Source: Warburgia ugandensis
Lineage: Eukaryota > Streptophyta > Magnoliopsida > Canellales > Canellaceae
Assembly (NCBI GenBank): GCA_035236585.1
Contig: CP141139.1
Span: forward strand, 36,775,217-36,839,216
DNA length: 64,000 nt
Reading direction: 5' to 3'
In this document: positions 38,901 through 46,332 of the stretch, one piece after another
Position numbering within the stretch: position 1 is the first letter of the stretch
Layout of the letters: every line of letters starts with the position of its first letter
The notes under the pieces: generated by a model
Databases searched by the model: none
The model's input: the letters and a program-made list of their open reading frames with translations, nothing else
What the model was told of the DNA's origin: nothing
Position numbers and translations under genes: made by a program

Positions 38901-41575
38901 ACAAGTTTAGTTTAAGTGGAGGGAACTAATTTAGGGTGACATGTCCACCTAGATTCTTTCTTTCCTTTCTTTTTACTTGCCTTAGTTTCATGTTCTATAT
39001 TTATTTAGTTTCTTGTTTTAAGTTTTAGAAACTTGCTTTGGTTTTTCTAAATTAATTTTAGAAAATTATATAAACTCTATTTTAGTTTTAGCAACTCATG
39101 TACATAGTACAAGGAAGAAAGTGGAACTCCAACTTATATATTTATGTATCTTAAAATATAAGGTTAGCTCTTACTATTGAAAAAACAAAAGTTTAATGTC
39201 TCTTGTTCCTTATGGATTCAAGGCTTTTTATCTTGTGGATTCAAGATATTATCTAAGGTTTAAGTTGGTATTCTTTGCCTCTCTTTGTTTGTCTTTTCTT
39301 TTTTTCTTTTGGCATTTGTACTAATGTTGAAGACAGTGTTCTTTGCCTGATTTTTTTCTTTTTCTTTTTTTTTTTGCATTTCTACATGTTACTTGACAAG
39401 ACCAGCTATAAGCTAGACCCATATCAGGAAGCGTCTATACCTCTAGATGGATCATGATGTGAAGTTGTCGTGGATCTCAGCCCACTACTCGAGCCATTGA
39501 TGGACGTTTTATGTGCAAAATGGATTTCTTTTGAAATTAAAGATGATAAAGTTTGATGCAAAGCAATAGTAGCTATCCTACAAAGATATTGCATGTGGAA
39601 AGCTATAAAAAGAAAAGAATTTGCATTCAAATACCATAAGTTGGTTGGAACAGTTTTCTACAGAATATGGAAGTGTGAATTAGATACCTGAGCATATGTC
39701 TTGGTAAAATTTTCTGTATATGGAGCATTGATAGGACGTATAGCTACTCTCTAACCATGATATGTAACCAGACCAGATCCATCATTGTTTCCCTACAGAA
39801 TCATGGTACATGAAATAAAAATAAAAATACCCAAGGAACAGATAATGGATACCACAAAGGTTATTTCCCTTCGTCCTACCTAGCAGAGTCTTTCTTCAGG
39901 TTAAAGAAGGTTGGTGATGCATGCATCCCTCTTTACCATGACCATGACCTTGTAGTTGTTAATTGTTTTATGACTATTTAACATTGTATTTTATATAAAA
40001 CTAAAAAAGGAGTGTATGGCAAATTTAGGGATTGAATTATTAGTAAATCCACATTGAGTTTACCTTGTATTTATCTGCATAAATTTGACTTATTAAGTAT
40101 CACTCAAGGCCTTTCCTTTCAAATAAGTGGAATGAAGTATATTTACAAAAGAATAAAAACTCAAAACAAGAAACAATTGTCTCAATCTCACTTATGAAGC
40201 CCAGACCTGAATATTATTGCATTGGACTCGGATGCTCGCTTCCAGTCAATATATATTGGCAGAGTCAGCAGATAATCAGTGTTCAGAGCAGATGTTAAGA
40301 GCAAATCCTGAGCTGATAATTCTTCAAACTGAGCGTCGCATAAAAGTTTCATAAAAGTGCGCTGGAAGCGACTAGCAATGGCAATGCTGGATTCTTCAAC
40401 AGAACTTCTTTTATCACTTCTAACAGATGAACCAAGGATAAATCCCAGGTCCAAGCTATAATGGAATGGATATGATTTGCCATATCCTTCCTTCTCCTGG
40501 CACCTTCCTTCCATACTTTCACCACCAAGAGAACCATCCTGGGCTAACAGCTGCCTGTTGGTCCCAACTTCTTCATATTTTCCCGAGCACCCATTATTTC
40601 CCTCAGATTCCAATGTATTAGTAAGAGAGTAGTCAACCCGCATGTCCTCTAAAATACCTTTGTGTTCAGCATGAAGAATGGAATCCAAGCACCTGTAATT
40701 TAAACCAAGGAAAGTTAATACTTACACATGCTCAAATTAAATCAATAAAAATGCCTTGAAAAGCAATAACAGACCAAGTTATTTCATACAATCAATAAAA
40801 GGCATTTACAACATTGACCTAAAATATGAATGAAATAATTGCTCAGATATCAAAATGTAGAATTAGATAAAAACATTCAAATTTAAGACGAGAAACTTGT
40901 GAAAGATACATGGGTTGCAAACTTGGAATCCAATATTTACGTGAGAAATGCTATACTAGAACCTAATTCTATAAATGCGTTTCAACTTCCCCAGAAACGT
41001 TGTGGTGCCCAGTTTAGTGATAAGATGAGCGCTGAATTCTCCCACCGAGAATCTAATTCCAAGTGATTTCTGCCAACAACCACTGGAATGCAGTTTTGGG
41101 AATTCATCTTGGTGACCTTAATCCAGTATGCAGTAGCTATATCTAATGTGATATGCACATCTTTTCTGTCAGTTTTGAGTCTATGGTCAATTCCATTGGA
41201 AGAGAGAACTCACTGTGATAACCGGAGAAACTCATCGCTCTCTTCTTGAGACTCGAACAACGATAATATGCCGTCAAGAAGCTTCACCTTCGTAATCGAG
41301 ATATACTTCTGCCTCGGCACATGAATTCCTGAAATTCTTTTCTCTTCTCTCTCTTCATCATTCCCATTTATACTTCCCCTGGTATCCCTATTCTCGGCTG
41401 CCAAATGGTCTTCTTCGTTGAAAGACTCTTCTATCTTAGATTGCTGGGATTCCAGAGGCTGGACTGGGAATCTGAGAGAGCAAGGAGGAGCATTAGAACG
41501 GAAGGTGAAAAGAGAGATGGGGGGCTGACGGAATGAGAAGATGTTAGGGTTTGCAAGAATTTGAGAGGAAAACAT
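5030..41575 (-). CDS. DUF3754 (TMEM143-like) membrane protein, 11 exons, 3' end outside window
   Basis: Minus-strand gene joined from exons 41575-41214, 40692-40192, 36076-35941, 21413-21079, 19452-19323, 16277-16149, 15980-15936, 14744-14665, 9820-9724, 5279-5190 and 5083-5030. All ten introns are GT-AG, all phases agree, and the 1,959 nt give 653 codons without a stop. Residues 1-45 are rich in Ser, Phe and Pro and have no acidic residue before about position 42, which suggests a plastid or mitochondrial transit peptide. Family-like stretches include [20 protein letters not shown] (near 88-107), [36 protein letters not shown] and [13 protein letters not shown]. Two hydrophobic segments (about 549-562 and 575-597) are likely membrane spans. 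The biochemical role of DUF3754 proteins is not established to my knowledge. The family call is from recalled sequence patterns, not a search. Exons are 5.4% of the 36.5-kb span. No terminal exon or stop was found below 5030. Confidence 0.85.
5190..5279 (-). CDS. DUF3754 gene exon 10
   Basis: A 90-nt exon with acceptor TATCCTTGCAG and donor CAA|GTGAGC, encoding [20 protein letters not shown] then [10 protein letters not shown]. Phase 0 at both ends. It lies just below LINE A. Confidence 0.85.
5280..6134. other. Intron sequence, nothing recognised
   Basis: AT-rich intron between exon 10 and LINE A, with no coding or repeat signal that I can support. Confidence 0.5.
6262..6450 (+). repeat. Three ~68-bp tandem repeats in the LINE A leader
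   Basis: The unit contains a GACGCACTGCATCGGATC-like core followed by GGTGCAGTGGAAAAT. It recurs at about 6279, 6347 and 6418. The same array is found in LINE B and LINE C, so it belongs to the element family. Confidence 0.7.
7043..7113 (+). mobile_element. 5'-truncated Au SINE nested in LINE A
   Basis: Only the 3' 71 bp of an Au SINE are present (CCCTTGTGGTCTGCCCC through GGGGCTGCCCCTTTTTT). It is flanked by a perfect 16-bp target duplication, ATACTTTAAGAAGAGG, at 7027-7042 and 7114-7129. The duplication interrupts the LINE endonuclease frame, so the SINE arrived after the LINE. Confidence 0.85.
7930..9320 (+). pseudogene. LINE A reverse transcriptase, broken
   Basis: Open fragments at 8214-8414 ([20 protein letters not shown], then [15 protein letters not shown]), 8500-8800 ([24 protein letters not shown]) and 8850-9241 cover the RT fingers, palm, thumb and C-terminal extension. 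Stops in frame at about 8414, 8611, 8680 and 8785 and a frameshift near 9060 disable it. An intact RTE protein is roughly 1,000 residues and includes an N-terminal endonuclease. Confidence 0.8.
9358..9407 (+). repeat. (GAT)n microsatellite, 3' tail of LINE A
   Basis: About 16 units of TGA/GAT directly after the LINE 3' end GGATAAGGTCTTGA. LINE B (about 11136-11150) and LINE D (35780-35793) keep shorter forms of the same tail, so the array began as the element's own 3' end and then expanded. Confidence 0.9.
9724..9820 (-). CDS. DUF3754 gene exon 9: second membrane segment
   Basis: A 97-nt exon with acceptor TTTTTTGCAG and donor CAA|GTAAGT. It completes the Pro codon from exon 8, then reads [20 protein letters not shown] and on to [12 protein letters not shown]. 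The [20 protein letters not shown] part is a strong transmembrane candidate. Introns on both sides exceed 4.4 kb, each because of an RTE-like LINE. Confidence 0.85.
9821..11127. other. Intron sequence, nothing recognised
   Basis: Intron between exon 9 and LINE B. AT-rich, no supported coding region or repeat. Confidence 0.5.
11223..12706 (-). pseudogene. LINE B reverse transcriptase, broken
   Basis: Fragments cover [19 protein letters not shown] and [16 protein letters not shown] (12706-12332), [18 protein letters not shown] (12335-12102), [20 protein letters not shown] and the FAYD active site (12079-11846), then the thumb and C-terminal region as one 160-codon open stretch (11705-11223). 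A tandem duplication at 12062-12297 destroys the frame before the palm. Confidence 0.8.
12062..12297 (-). repeat. 117-bp tandem duplication inside LINE B RT
   Basis: The segments starting TACCACTCCCTC at 12062 and 12180, and CCGTGAAACCCCTTTCTCAC at 12105 and 12222, show one RT segment present twice with a period of about 117 bp. The copies have diverged slightly, so the duplication is not recent. Confidence 0.75.
14150..14350 (-). repeat. Tandem repeats in the LINE B leader
   Basis: Three degenerate ~65-bp units (core GATGCAATGCGTCG / CTTGCCCATTTTCCACT on the plus strand), matching the array in LINE A and LINE C. Confidence 0.65.
14398..14527. mobile_element. Hairpin MITE inserted in the LINE B leader
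   Basis: A ~130-bp near-palindrome. The arm starting TGAAGAAGTTGAAG at 14398 is mirrored by CTTCAACTTCTTCA ending at 14526. The match runs through TTTCATTA and CTTCTTACTTACAAA for about 55 bp per arm, around a TACATGCATACACATATA centre. It separates LINE B leader sequence that is continuous in LINE C. No coding capacity. The superfamily is undetermined because the target duplication is unclear. Confidence 0.7.
14665..14744 (-). CDS. DUF3754 gene exon 8: first membrane segment
   Basis: An 80-nt exon with acceptor AACTTGTAG and donor TCC|GTAAGT. It encodes [20 protein letters not shown], then EDILSS and two bases of a Pro codon (phase 2). [13 protein letters not shown] is a likely transmembrane helix. 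LINE B begins only about 80 bp further into the next intron. Confidence 0.85.
14745..15935. other. Intron between exons 7 and 8, nothing recognised
   Basis: About 1.2 kb of AT-rich intron with no supported element. Confidence 0.5.
15936..15980 (-). CDS. DUF3754 gene exon 7 (micro-exon)
   Basis: A 45-nt, 15-codon exon reading [15 protein letters not shown], with acceptor TTCTTGCAG and donor TCG|GTATGG, phase 0 at both ends. It was too short to stand out as an ORF and was found by extending the family motif from exon 6. Confidence 0.8.
16149..16277 (-). CDS. DUF3754 gene exon 6
   Basis: A 129-nt exon with acceptor TTGACTAG and donor TCA|GTAAGG, phase 0 at both ends. It encodes [20 protein letters not shown], then a Lys-rich linker and [12 protein letters not shown], a recognisable family motif. 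The intron before it is about 3.0 kb and the intron after it is 168 bp. Confidence 0.85.
16278..19058. other. Intron between exons 5 and 6, little recognisable
   Basis: About 2.8 kb with a short (TA)n run near 17345-17361 and no supported coding region. The longest plus-strand ORF (18564-18842) resembles nothing I know. Confidence 0.5.
19074..19247 (+). mobile_element. Full-length Au SINE with 15-bp target duplication
   Basis: Starts GGGGAGCCTTGCCGCAACAG, has a B-box-like AGGTTCGAGGC, then GGAAACAGCCTCTTGCA, ACTATAGACCCTTTGTGGTC and a CTGCCGTTTT end. It is flanked by TTTAACATGAAAGAA (19059-19073) and TTTAATATGAAAGAA (19248-19262), a 15-bp duplication with one mismatch. It lies in the gene's fifth intron, antisense to it. 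Confidence 0.9.
19323..19452 (-). CDS. DUF3754 gene exon 5
   Basis: A 130-nt exon, acceptor TTGTTGGCAG and donor CTTCAG|GTTGTC. It completes an Arg codon with exon 4 and reads [17 protein letters not shown], then [15 protein letters not shown], ending in phase 0. An upstream in-frame stop fixes this acceptor as the only usable AG nearby. An Au SINE (19074-19247) lies just downstream in the following intron. Confidence 0.85.
19575..19658 (-). other. Possible 84-nt cassette exon between exons 4 and 5
   Basis: On the gene strand this stretch has a pyrimidine-rich AG acceptor and a strong GTAAGT donor, followed by a 122-bp intron to exon 5. It is a multiple of three, starts and ends in the phase-2 register needed by exons 4 and 5, and has no stop. 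It would add 28 residues, including the hydrophobic run [13 protein letters not shown]. Direct exon 4-5 joining gives a more natural family sequence ([15 protein letters not shown]), so this is either optional or chance. Its 5' half lies in a duplicated 119-bp unit. Confidence 0.25.
19611..19848. repeat. Perfect 119-bp tandem duplication
   Basis: Unit 19611-19729 is repeated at 19730-19848 with no difference that I can see. Both begin TGTGAACTCAATAGAGCAAA. It overlaps the possible cassette exon at 19575-19658. Confidence 0.9.
20895..20965 (+). repeat. (AG)35 microsatellite
   Basis: 71 bp of pure AG dinucleotides, preceded by a CA-rich stretch (20868-20886). In gene orientation it is a (CT)n pyrimidine tract starting about 115 bp after exon 4. 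Confidence 0.95.
21079..21413 (-). CDS. DUF3754 gene exon 4
   Basis: A 335-nt exon reached after a 14.5-kb intron. Acceptor TTTAAACAG is followed by [20 protein letters not shown]. The exon runs on through an [20 protein letters not shown] stretch to SEPYL plus two bases, with donor AG|GTTAAA in phase 2. It is open throughout and joins exon 3 in phase 0. An (AG)35 tract lies about 115 bp past the donor, inside the next intron. Confidence 0.85.
21414..23288. other. Intron between exon 4 and copia-1, nothing firm
   Basis: 1.9 kb. A plus-strand stretch around 22040-22900 has short open segments (one 76 codons) that faintly recall a copia gag, but no diagnostic motif is present. Confidence 0.4.
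23294..23500 (-). repeat. Copia-1 3' LTR
   Basis: 207 bp, nearly identical to 27784-27990, with an AG-rich tract (23311-23330). The adjacent CTCCCCCTCAAGCTGG (plus strand) is the complement of the polypurine tract and also contains the end of the pol frame (GAYDLYAPA-stop). Confidence 0.95.
23508..25046 (-). pseudogene. Copia-1 reverse transcriptase and RNase H, broken
   Basis: 25046-24564 is open for 160 codons with [20 protein letters not shown] and [12 protein letters not shown]. The YVDDIVIT active site is near 24465-24436. RNase H follows with [40 protein letters not shown] (about 23840-23780) and a C-terminal [11 protein letters not shown]. Stops lie at about 24550, 24480, 24400, 24190 and 23943. 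Confidence 0.85.
25140..26600 (-). pseudogene. Copia-1 protease and integrase, broken
   Basis: The protease motif [11 protein letters not shown] is near 26590-26560. The GAG-pre-integrase zinc region ([14 protein letters not shown] ... C-x2-C) lies at about 26220-26105. The integrase core has [19 protein letters not shown] and a following Glu in the PQQNGVAERKNRHL region (about 25760). A 218-codon open stretch runs 25796-25140. Stops near 26128, 25996 and 25800 break the frame. Confidence 0.85.
26600..27567 (-). pseudogene. Copia-1 gag, broken
   Basis: The Met at 27567 opens a 204-codon frame ([20 protein letters not shown] ...) with the copia gag pattern [16 protein letters not shown], ending in a premature stop at 26953. 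The C-terminal part continues past the stop with a Gly/Arg-rich tract and a zinc-knuckle relic [12 protein letters not shown] in which the second Cys is Tyr. It would form the particle coat and bind RNA, but is not functional as read. Confidence 0.85.
27784..27990 (-). repeat. Copia-1 5' LTR
   Basis: 207 bp, followed on the coding strand by the primer-binding site at 27783-27772 complementary to initiator tRNA-Met. It ends at the 5-bp target duplication GCTAG (27991-27995). Confidence 0.95.
28424..29727 (-). pseudogene. LINE C reverse transcriptase, broken
   Basis: Open fragments 29727-29503, 29460-28864 ([20 protein letters not shown]) and 28771-28424 ([20 protein letters not shown]) cover RT and C-terminal extension. 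Frameshifts near 29480 and 28870 separate them. Confidence 0.8.
30610..30906 (-). pseudogene. LINE C apurinic-type endonuclease fragment
   Basis: 98 open codons including [20 protein letters not shown] and [13 protein letters not shown], matching the endonuclease-fold central part seen in LINE A at 6700-6860. The catalytic ends are outside the open segment. Confidence 0.7.
31860..33162 (+). pseudogene. Strongly decayed Ty1/copia pol relic
   Basis: On the plus strand, integrase-end traces ([33 protein letters not shown] at 32037-32282) are followed by RT traces: [19 protein letters not shown] (about 32960-33025) and [10 protein letters not shown] (33128-33158). Frames shift repeatedly. The order and motifs are those of copia polyprotein, but this copy is far older than copia-1. 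A SINE has inserted directly after the YVDD codons. Confidence 0.7.
33163..33364 (-). mobile_element. tRNA-derived SINE with 12-bp target duplication
   Basis: Read on the minus strand it begins GGGTGTGGCGAGTTAGGTTG, with an A-box-like TGGCGAGTTAGG and a B-box-like GTTTGATTCCCA, and ends in an A-rich tail (AAAAAAAAACAAAGAAAAAG). A perfect 12-bp duplication, TTATTGTATTAT, lies at 33151-33162 and 33365-33376. It is not an Au SINE. Confidence 0.8.
33377..34849. other. Intron sequence, nothing firm
   Basis: About 1.5 kb between the copia/SINE block and LINE D. It may hold more of the decayed copia, but I found no diagnostic motif. Confidence 0.4.
34850..35795 (+). mobile_element. LINE D: 5'-truncated RTE-like copy
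   Basis: Only the 3' 0.95 kb of the LINE family remains: RT palm with an intact [12 protein letters not shown] (34992-35207), thumb (35211-35465) and C-terminus (35413-35766, [20 protein letters not shown]). It ends in GATGATGATGATG. 5' truncation is typical of target-primed reverse transcription. It is antisense to the gene and about 145 bp from exon 3. Confidence 0.85.
35941..36076 (-). CDS. DUF3754 gene exon 3
   Basis: A 136-nt exon with acceptor TTGTGCAG and donor GAG|GTTAAT. It completes the split Lys codon and reads [20 protein letters not shown]. It then runs on through QSKLLQEIF to WINE, ending in phase 0. The peptide continues the conserved 'FR-G..' motif begun in exon 2, which rules out the exon-like sequence near 39.7 kb as an obligatory intervening exon. 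LINE D ends only about 145 bp beyond its donor. Confidence 0.85.
36791..39320 (+). mobile_element. Small Ty3/gypsy element with gag-protease but no pol
   Basis: Two related flanks, about 36791-37135 and 38928-39320, share AGGGTGAC, TTCTTTCTTTCCTTT, TTAGTTTCATGTTC, TTTTAGAAACTTG and the TCTCTTGTTCCT...GGATTCAAGG...CTTGTGGATTCAAG block, so they are LTRs. Between them is a gypsy gag (37557-37802, with [20 protein letters not shown]), a CCHC-like relic ([11 protein letters not shown] region near 38200) and an aspartic protease relic (38327-38910, with [17 protein letters not shown]). A purine tract (AAGTGGAGGGA) precedes the right LTR. RT, RNase H and integrase are absent. It sits antisense in intron 2. 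Confidence 0.7.
37557..38910 (+). pseudogene. Gypsy gag-protease remnant
   Basis: Gag core open at 37557-37802 ([16 protein letters not shown]). Then come frameshifted capsid, zinc-knuckle region and protease segments at 38327-38539 and 38653-38910. The protease catalytic triplet reads GGSS where D-S/T-G would be expected ([20 protein letters not shown]). It ends in a stop just before the right LTR. Confidence 0.7.
40192..40692 (-). CDS. DUF3754 gene exon 2: conserved N-terminal domain
   Basis: This 501-nt exon follows a 521-bp intron (acceptor AATTACAG). The phase-2 junction rebuilds Gln121, so the block reads [13 protein letters not shown] across the splice site. It encodes residues 121-288, including a low-conservation acidic loop and then [20 protein letters not shown] and [18 protein letters not shown], the most family-like part. 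It ends at donor AAGTGAGA in phase 2. Confidence 0.85.
40693..41213 (-). other. Intron 1 of the DUF3754 gene
   Basis: 521 bp with GT-AG ends. No insertion or coding signal seen. Confidence 0.7.
41214..41575 (-). CDS. DUF3754 gene exon 1: start codon and transit peptide
   Basis: The ATG at 41575 opens a 362-nt exon (120 codons plus 2 nt) ending at a GTGAGT donor. The N-terminus [20 protein letters not shown] is basic/hydroxylated and lacks acids, as in organelle transit peptides. A Glu/Asp-rich linker follows, then the first conserved block, which ends in [10 protein letters not shown] chose this start because it is the first Met of the open frame, and the sequence beyond it is short, GC-richer and promoter-like. 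Confidence 0.85.
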
Positions 41576-41760
41576 GAGGAAATGAATTCACAGGCTCCGG
41601 TAGTTTTCTCCCGCGGTTTTAATGGCGGGGAATGAAGGGGGAGTGGCTCATTTTAAGCCTCACGCGCTGCATAGGATTTTGGGAACGCGTCACACGTGTG
41701 TAGTGAGCACACGTGAGTGCAGTTGGCCAGCACTCCACGTCGAGGAGCCAACCGTTGTTA
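41576..41760 (-). promoter_or_regulatory. Putative promoter of the DUF3754 gene with two G-boxes
   Basis: The block upstream of the start codon is less AT-rich than its surroundings and has no transposon signature. It carries two CACGTG G-box cores, at 41693-41698 and 41710-41715, about 118-140 bp before the ATG, in contexts ACACGTGT and ACACGTGA that resemble ABA-response elements. G-boxes bind bZIP and bHLH factors. No TATA box is clear, so the transcription start is unknown. Confidence 0.45.
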
Positions 41761-42600
41761 ACCCATTCTTGATCAACTCTGTATGGGAGTTGCTAAGATG
41801 GATTTGAATTCTATGCTGCCTGGATTCAAGGTTTCACCTTTCCTACATTGCACTCTTCAGTCTTGAGTTTACCACTGGTGAAAAAGACACCATATTAGAT
41901 TCGGCCTCTTATTATTTTGATCAACGCAACCTTTCATCAAGTTTGGTATGTTATAAATAAATAGACATAAATGGTTATCACCATTCTATTGGAGTACAGA
42001 TAATTATAGTCATAAACAAAGAGAGGGAGACTCTGTTTTAGAGTTTGAAGTGGAGAGTTAATTCGGTTAGGTTGCAAAATGAGCAACTACGAATTATTTA
42101 ATATCTTTCAAATAAGCTAAAGAGGCATCAAACTTAGGCTACAAAAAAACGTGCACACCAAGAAGAAATAATAAAATATAGAGTAAAAATATTATAGATA
42201 TAGATGCACCTAATAAATATCCAATGACCTTCCAACAAGCTAGACATCAAAATTAGGCTACAAAATGCACACAATAGACCTCTAAAGCGCAACACCCACA
42301 AAAGAGCTAAAGAGATGTTAAACTCAAATTGCAAATTGCGCATCCAATGTATCTAAAGTATAACATTCATAAGAGAATAAAGTAATGCATAGAGTTAGCC
42401 AACTCTAGAAGATAGAGAGAGAATAAATAATGTCTCAACTAGATAGACTCTTGAAAGCCAAAAACTATGAAGCTCTAGGAAAGAGAAATTTTGGTGTAGG
42501 GAATAGACTAGGGGGGCCATCTCTTTATATAGGAGTTCCTCTCCTTTCATCCCTCTTCCATAAGTAATGTAGAACTATTAGTTAATGCCTCTTTTATAGA
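41761..42600. other. Intergenic, nothing recognised
   Basis: AT-rich sequence upstream of the gene. The right part grades into copia-derived sequence. Confidence 0.4.
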
Positions 42601-42626
42601 GATATATCAGTCTATATCTCTTTTTA

Positions 42627-42691
42627 TAGGATATTGTTGGTTTTATTTTTTAAGTTTATTTAACTTAAAAAATAAAACCAACAATATCCTA
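42627..42691. repeat. Perfect 30-bp palindrome with 5-nt loop
   Basis: The arm 42627-42656 (TAGGATATTGTTGGTTTTAT...) is the exact reverse complement of 42662-42691, separated by TATTT. It lies in sequence beside a copia remnant and could be an LTR hairpin or a tiny MITE core. Confidence 0.9.
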
Positions 42692-43168
42692 CTTATTTTT
42701 GAAGTTAAAACAACACAAAATAACATTCTCCCGCTTGTTTTAAGTCAAATACAACTCAATCAACAAAGAGTCCCTACTTTTTTCTTTTTCTTTTTTTAAG
42801 TTAAAACAACTTAAAATAACAATCATCCACCTATTTTAAGAAAAATAACTCAATAGACAAATAATTCCCTAGTTGTTTTTAAATTACATCAAGCAAAACA
42901 AAAAGGAAACTTTCCTTGGTAGAGGACAAGTAGGAGGAGTAGGAAGATTCAAGGATCCATCTCTCATTGAGTCATGATGGATTTCTATAGCGACAAACCT
43001 TACCTTCAAGGCAACTCTTACACTTACTTCCATCTAACCTAGGTCATCCACTTTGATAGGCCTAAATTTGGCCAATTTTCAAGAGTGTAAAAAATGAGGG
43101 ACAATAAGAAGAAGCAAAATAATAGTAGATGTACTAAAGATCTCAATAGAAAATTAGACATTCAACAA

Positions 43169-43732
<564 letters not shown>

Positions 43733-43959
43733 CTAAACTCCCACATGCGAAACAGGTGAATCCCTTAATGGTGTGCATGTATACCCCACATCTAAAAGTG
43801 ATGAATCTATAGAACCATTTAGACATGAGTCATCTTTAATAACGCAAGTCATGTTGCATACACCATGTCACAGTGCATTAGTAGATCCATATAGCTTATA
43901 TGTCCCTCGAAATCTATCAATGAGACTAGGTAATGTTGCCACTATTAGTCAATTATAGG

Positions 43960-44340
43960 TCTTTAAGCACATTACTCTTAGTGTTTCAACCACCATCTCT
44001 CTTCTTAGGCCTTTAGAGAAAGGGCTAGCTATATTTTGCCTGGATCACATACTAGGTCAAAATGACACCATATTTAATCAATTTTATTACACTATCATGT
44101 TTTAGACGAAGTTAGCAAGACTTACCATTGTAGAGCTCATTGTATGCTTTGGTAATGATTGCATATTGTCATAATAAATAGTAACCACATGCACTAGCTT
44201 TACCACATTTGTATGTCTACCAATAAGTTTCTAAGCCATTAAGTTTCCTCTCAAATAGAAGCCAACGCAATAAATTCAAATTTTGTGGTCGAATGAGTAC
44301 TACATATTTGTTTCTTTAATTTTGAAGAAATCATGCCACC
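43960..44340 (-). pseudogene. Decayed copia RNase H remnant
   Basis: Minus-strand translation with frame changes shows KLKKQICSTHSTTKFEFIALA, where SAEAEYIALA-type sequence is expected, and further traces of the copia RNase H C-terminal region. The match is by pattern only. The sequence to the left (42600-43950) is probably its 3' LTR and flank. Confidence 0.5.
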
Positions 44341-46283
44341 ACCCAGGGTAAATATCACCCAGAGACCAATTTTAAACTATCAGGATTCAGGTTCCAGGTT
44401 GCAATAGTCTAACATTCATTGGTATGTAAAATCTACATTCTCGATACAAATGCTTAGAATTTTAAACTATCATTTTTTAAAAATGATTTCCCTTTTTCTT
44501 TCCATAGCTAAAAGAAACATGACCTTACCTTTCCTTCTTCACTAACATTGGTCTCCTCCTTATCAACGATCTAATTGGTTGTCTGATTCAAACATAAAAA
44601 GCAGAGAACAAAATTATCCAGAGATTGCTATTTTATTTTTTGCCAATATGGGCTCCTTATTTTATTTTTATTTTTAATGTCGAACACACATAACCATGAG
44701 CAACTTGAACCAGTGACTTATTGGGTATCTTATCCATGGATAATTTTGTCTATAGTTTGTTATCCTCATGTGAAACAATCATGTTAGCGTTGCTATTAAC
44801 GGTGATGATAAAACGTGTGCTCATTTAGTGTTTACTAAAAAGTTCCCAACCATTGATCGTTTGCAATCTTGATCTTGTAGATTAGATCCCAATTATGAGT
44901 CATACAAGAGAATTGAAGTCATTGTATCATGACTATGACTTTTGTAGGAACATACTTGCAGATGAAGATATTGTGAGAATCATCCTAAACATTAATTCTT
45001 CTGCCCCAGACGAGAATTGAGAGAAAATTTGTGATTCAAGTTAATCGTTATAAAGAGGGGTGGGACCCAAATGGTGGAGGAAAAGAATAGAATTGAGAAA
45101 GAGATACTATTTATTATAAATTACATTTCACTTGCATATTAAATTGTTACATAATTTTTAGAAATGTTTCATTAGAATTGCACCTATCTAACAATGATTA
45201 GCTTGAGCTCGGCTATAACCAAGGCATAGGCTGTCTAGTTATAATGCCCATCTGTTAAGCTGTTGTTCCTTTGTTAGATAGCATATAAGCATTAGTTTAT
45301 TTTTCTTGAATTGTATTGCATGTTTGCTATTTTACAGTGGATGATCAAATTGATAATAAGGGCCCCATAAGAACCCTCATAAGATAAGGACTAGGTTTCT
45401 TCATCAGATCCTTTCCCTACCTAGGTAATGAAATCAAACCTTATATGCTCGTAATCCATATCCTTATATTTGAATTTAAAATCTAGTAGGAAGGGACTTA
45501 CGACTTCAAGTTTATAAGAACCTTTTTGAAAGAGTAGATCTACTATCACTCTAATGGCTTATGAGCATTGTGGTTATAGTGGATATGCAAAATCCAATTG
45601 ATTTTTCCATGCCTTTCATTGACATTTGTTGAGGTTCAACTGCCACTTCACATGACAAATGTATTAACCACTGAGCAAAAGGCCAATGAAGTGGCCACGT
45701 CATGTCAAAGGACCAATCAAATATAATATTTTGAAGACAAATACTAAATTAATCCCATTATGGGTGTAGTTTAACGACTACATTTTATGGGGCTTACCTA
45801 AATGTGATGGAACTCTTTCATTTTGTTGCTCTAGATTTAGATATCTTATAGATAAAAAGGCATGTGGTTTGGATGATTCTAGCCAATATTGCGTTTTACA
45901 TTTATTATAAACAATTTAAATTGTCTGTTCTTAAAAATAGCATTTCATATGCTTTTTAGATGCTAGAGACGTCCAAATTACAAGAATTTTTATTATATAG
46001 TATATGAATATATAGAAGTGAGATGATTGAGTTGATCATTCATAGATAGTCCCCATAAAATATGGTCATTAGAGTGCACCTATTGTGGGATTAGTATAGC
46101 ATTCCTCTCCTATGAGAAAACACTTGGTTATATATACGCAACATGTAGGATCAACCAAATGTACATAGTATTCCTCTGAAAAAATGTCAGATTACAAGAT
46201 TTTAAGTAAATTCTTGGTCACTCCATTTGTGCCTGCATGAAAAGTTCATTTGAATTGCACATTTCAACTTAGCTACCAAAGGG

Positions 46284-46332
<49 letters not shown>

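Noticed and set aside
39686-39792. Exon-like minus-strand segment with TGTAG acceptor and CAG|GTATCT donor (reads TYHG[15 protein letters not shown])
   Set aside because: It has an in-frame TAG, its phase does not fit between exons 2 and 3, and exon 2 joins exon 3 perfectly without it. At most it is a relic or non-productive exon.
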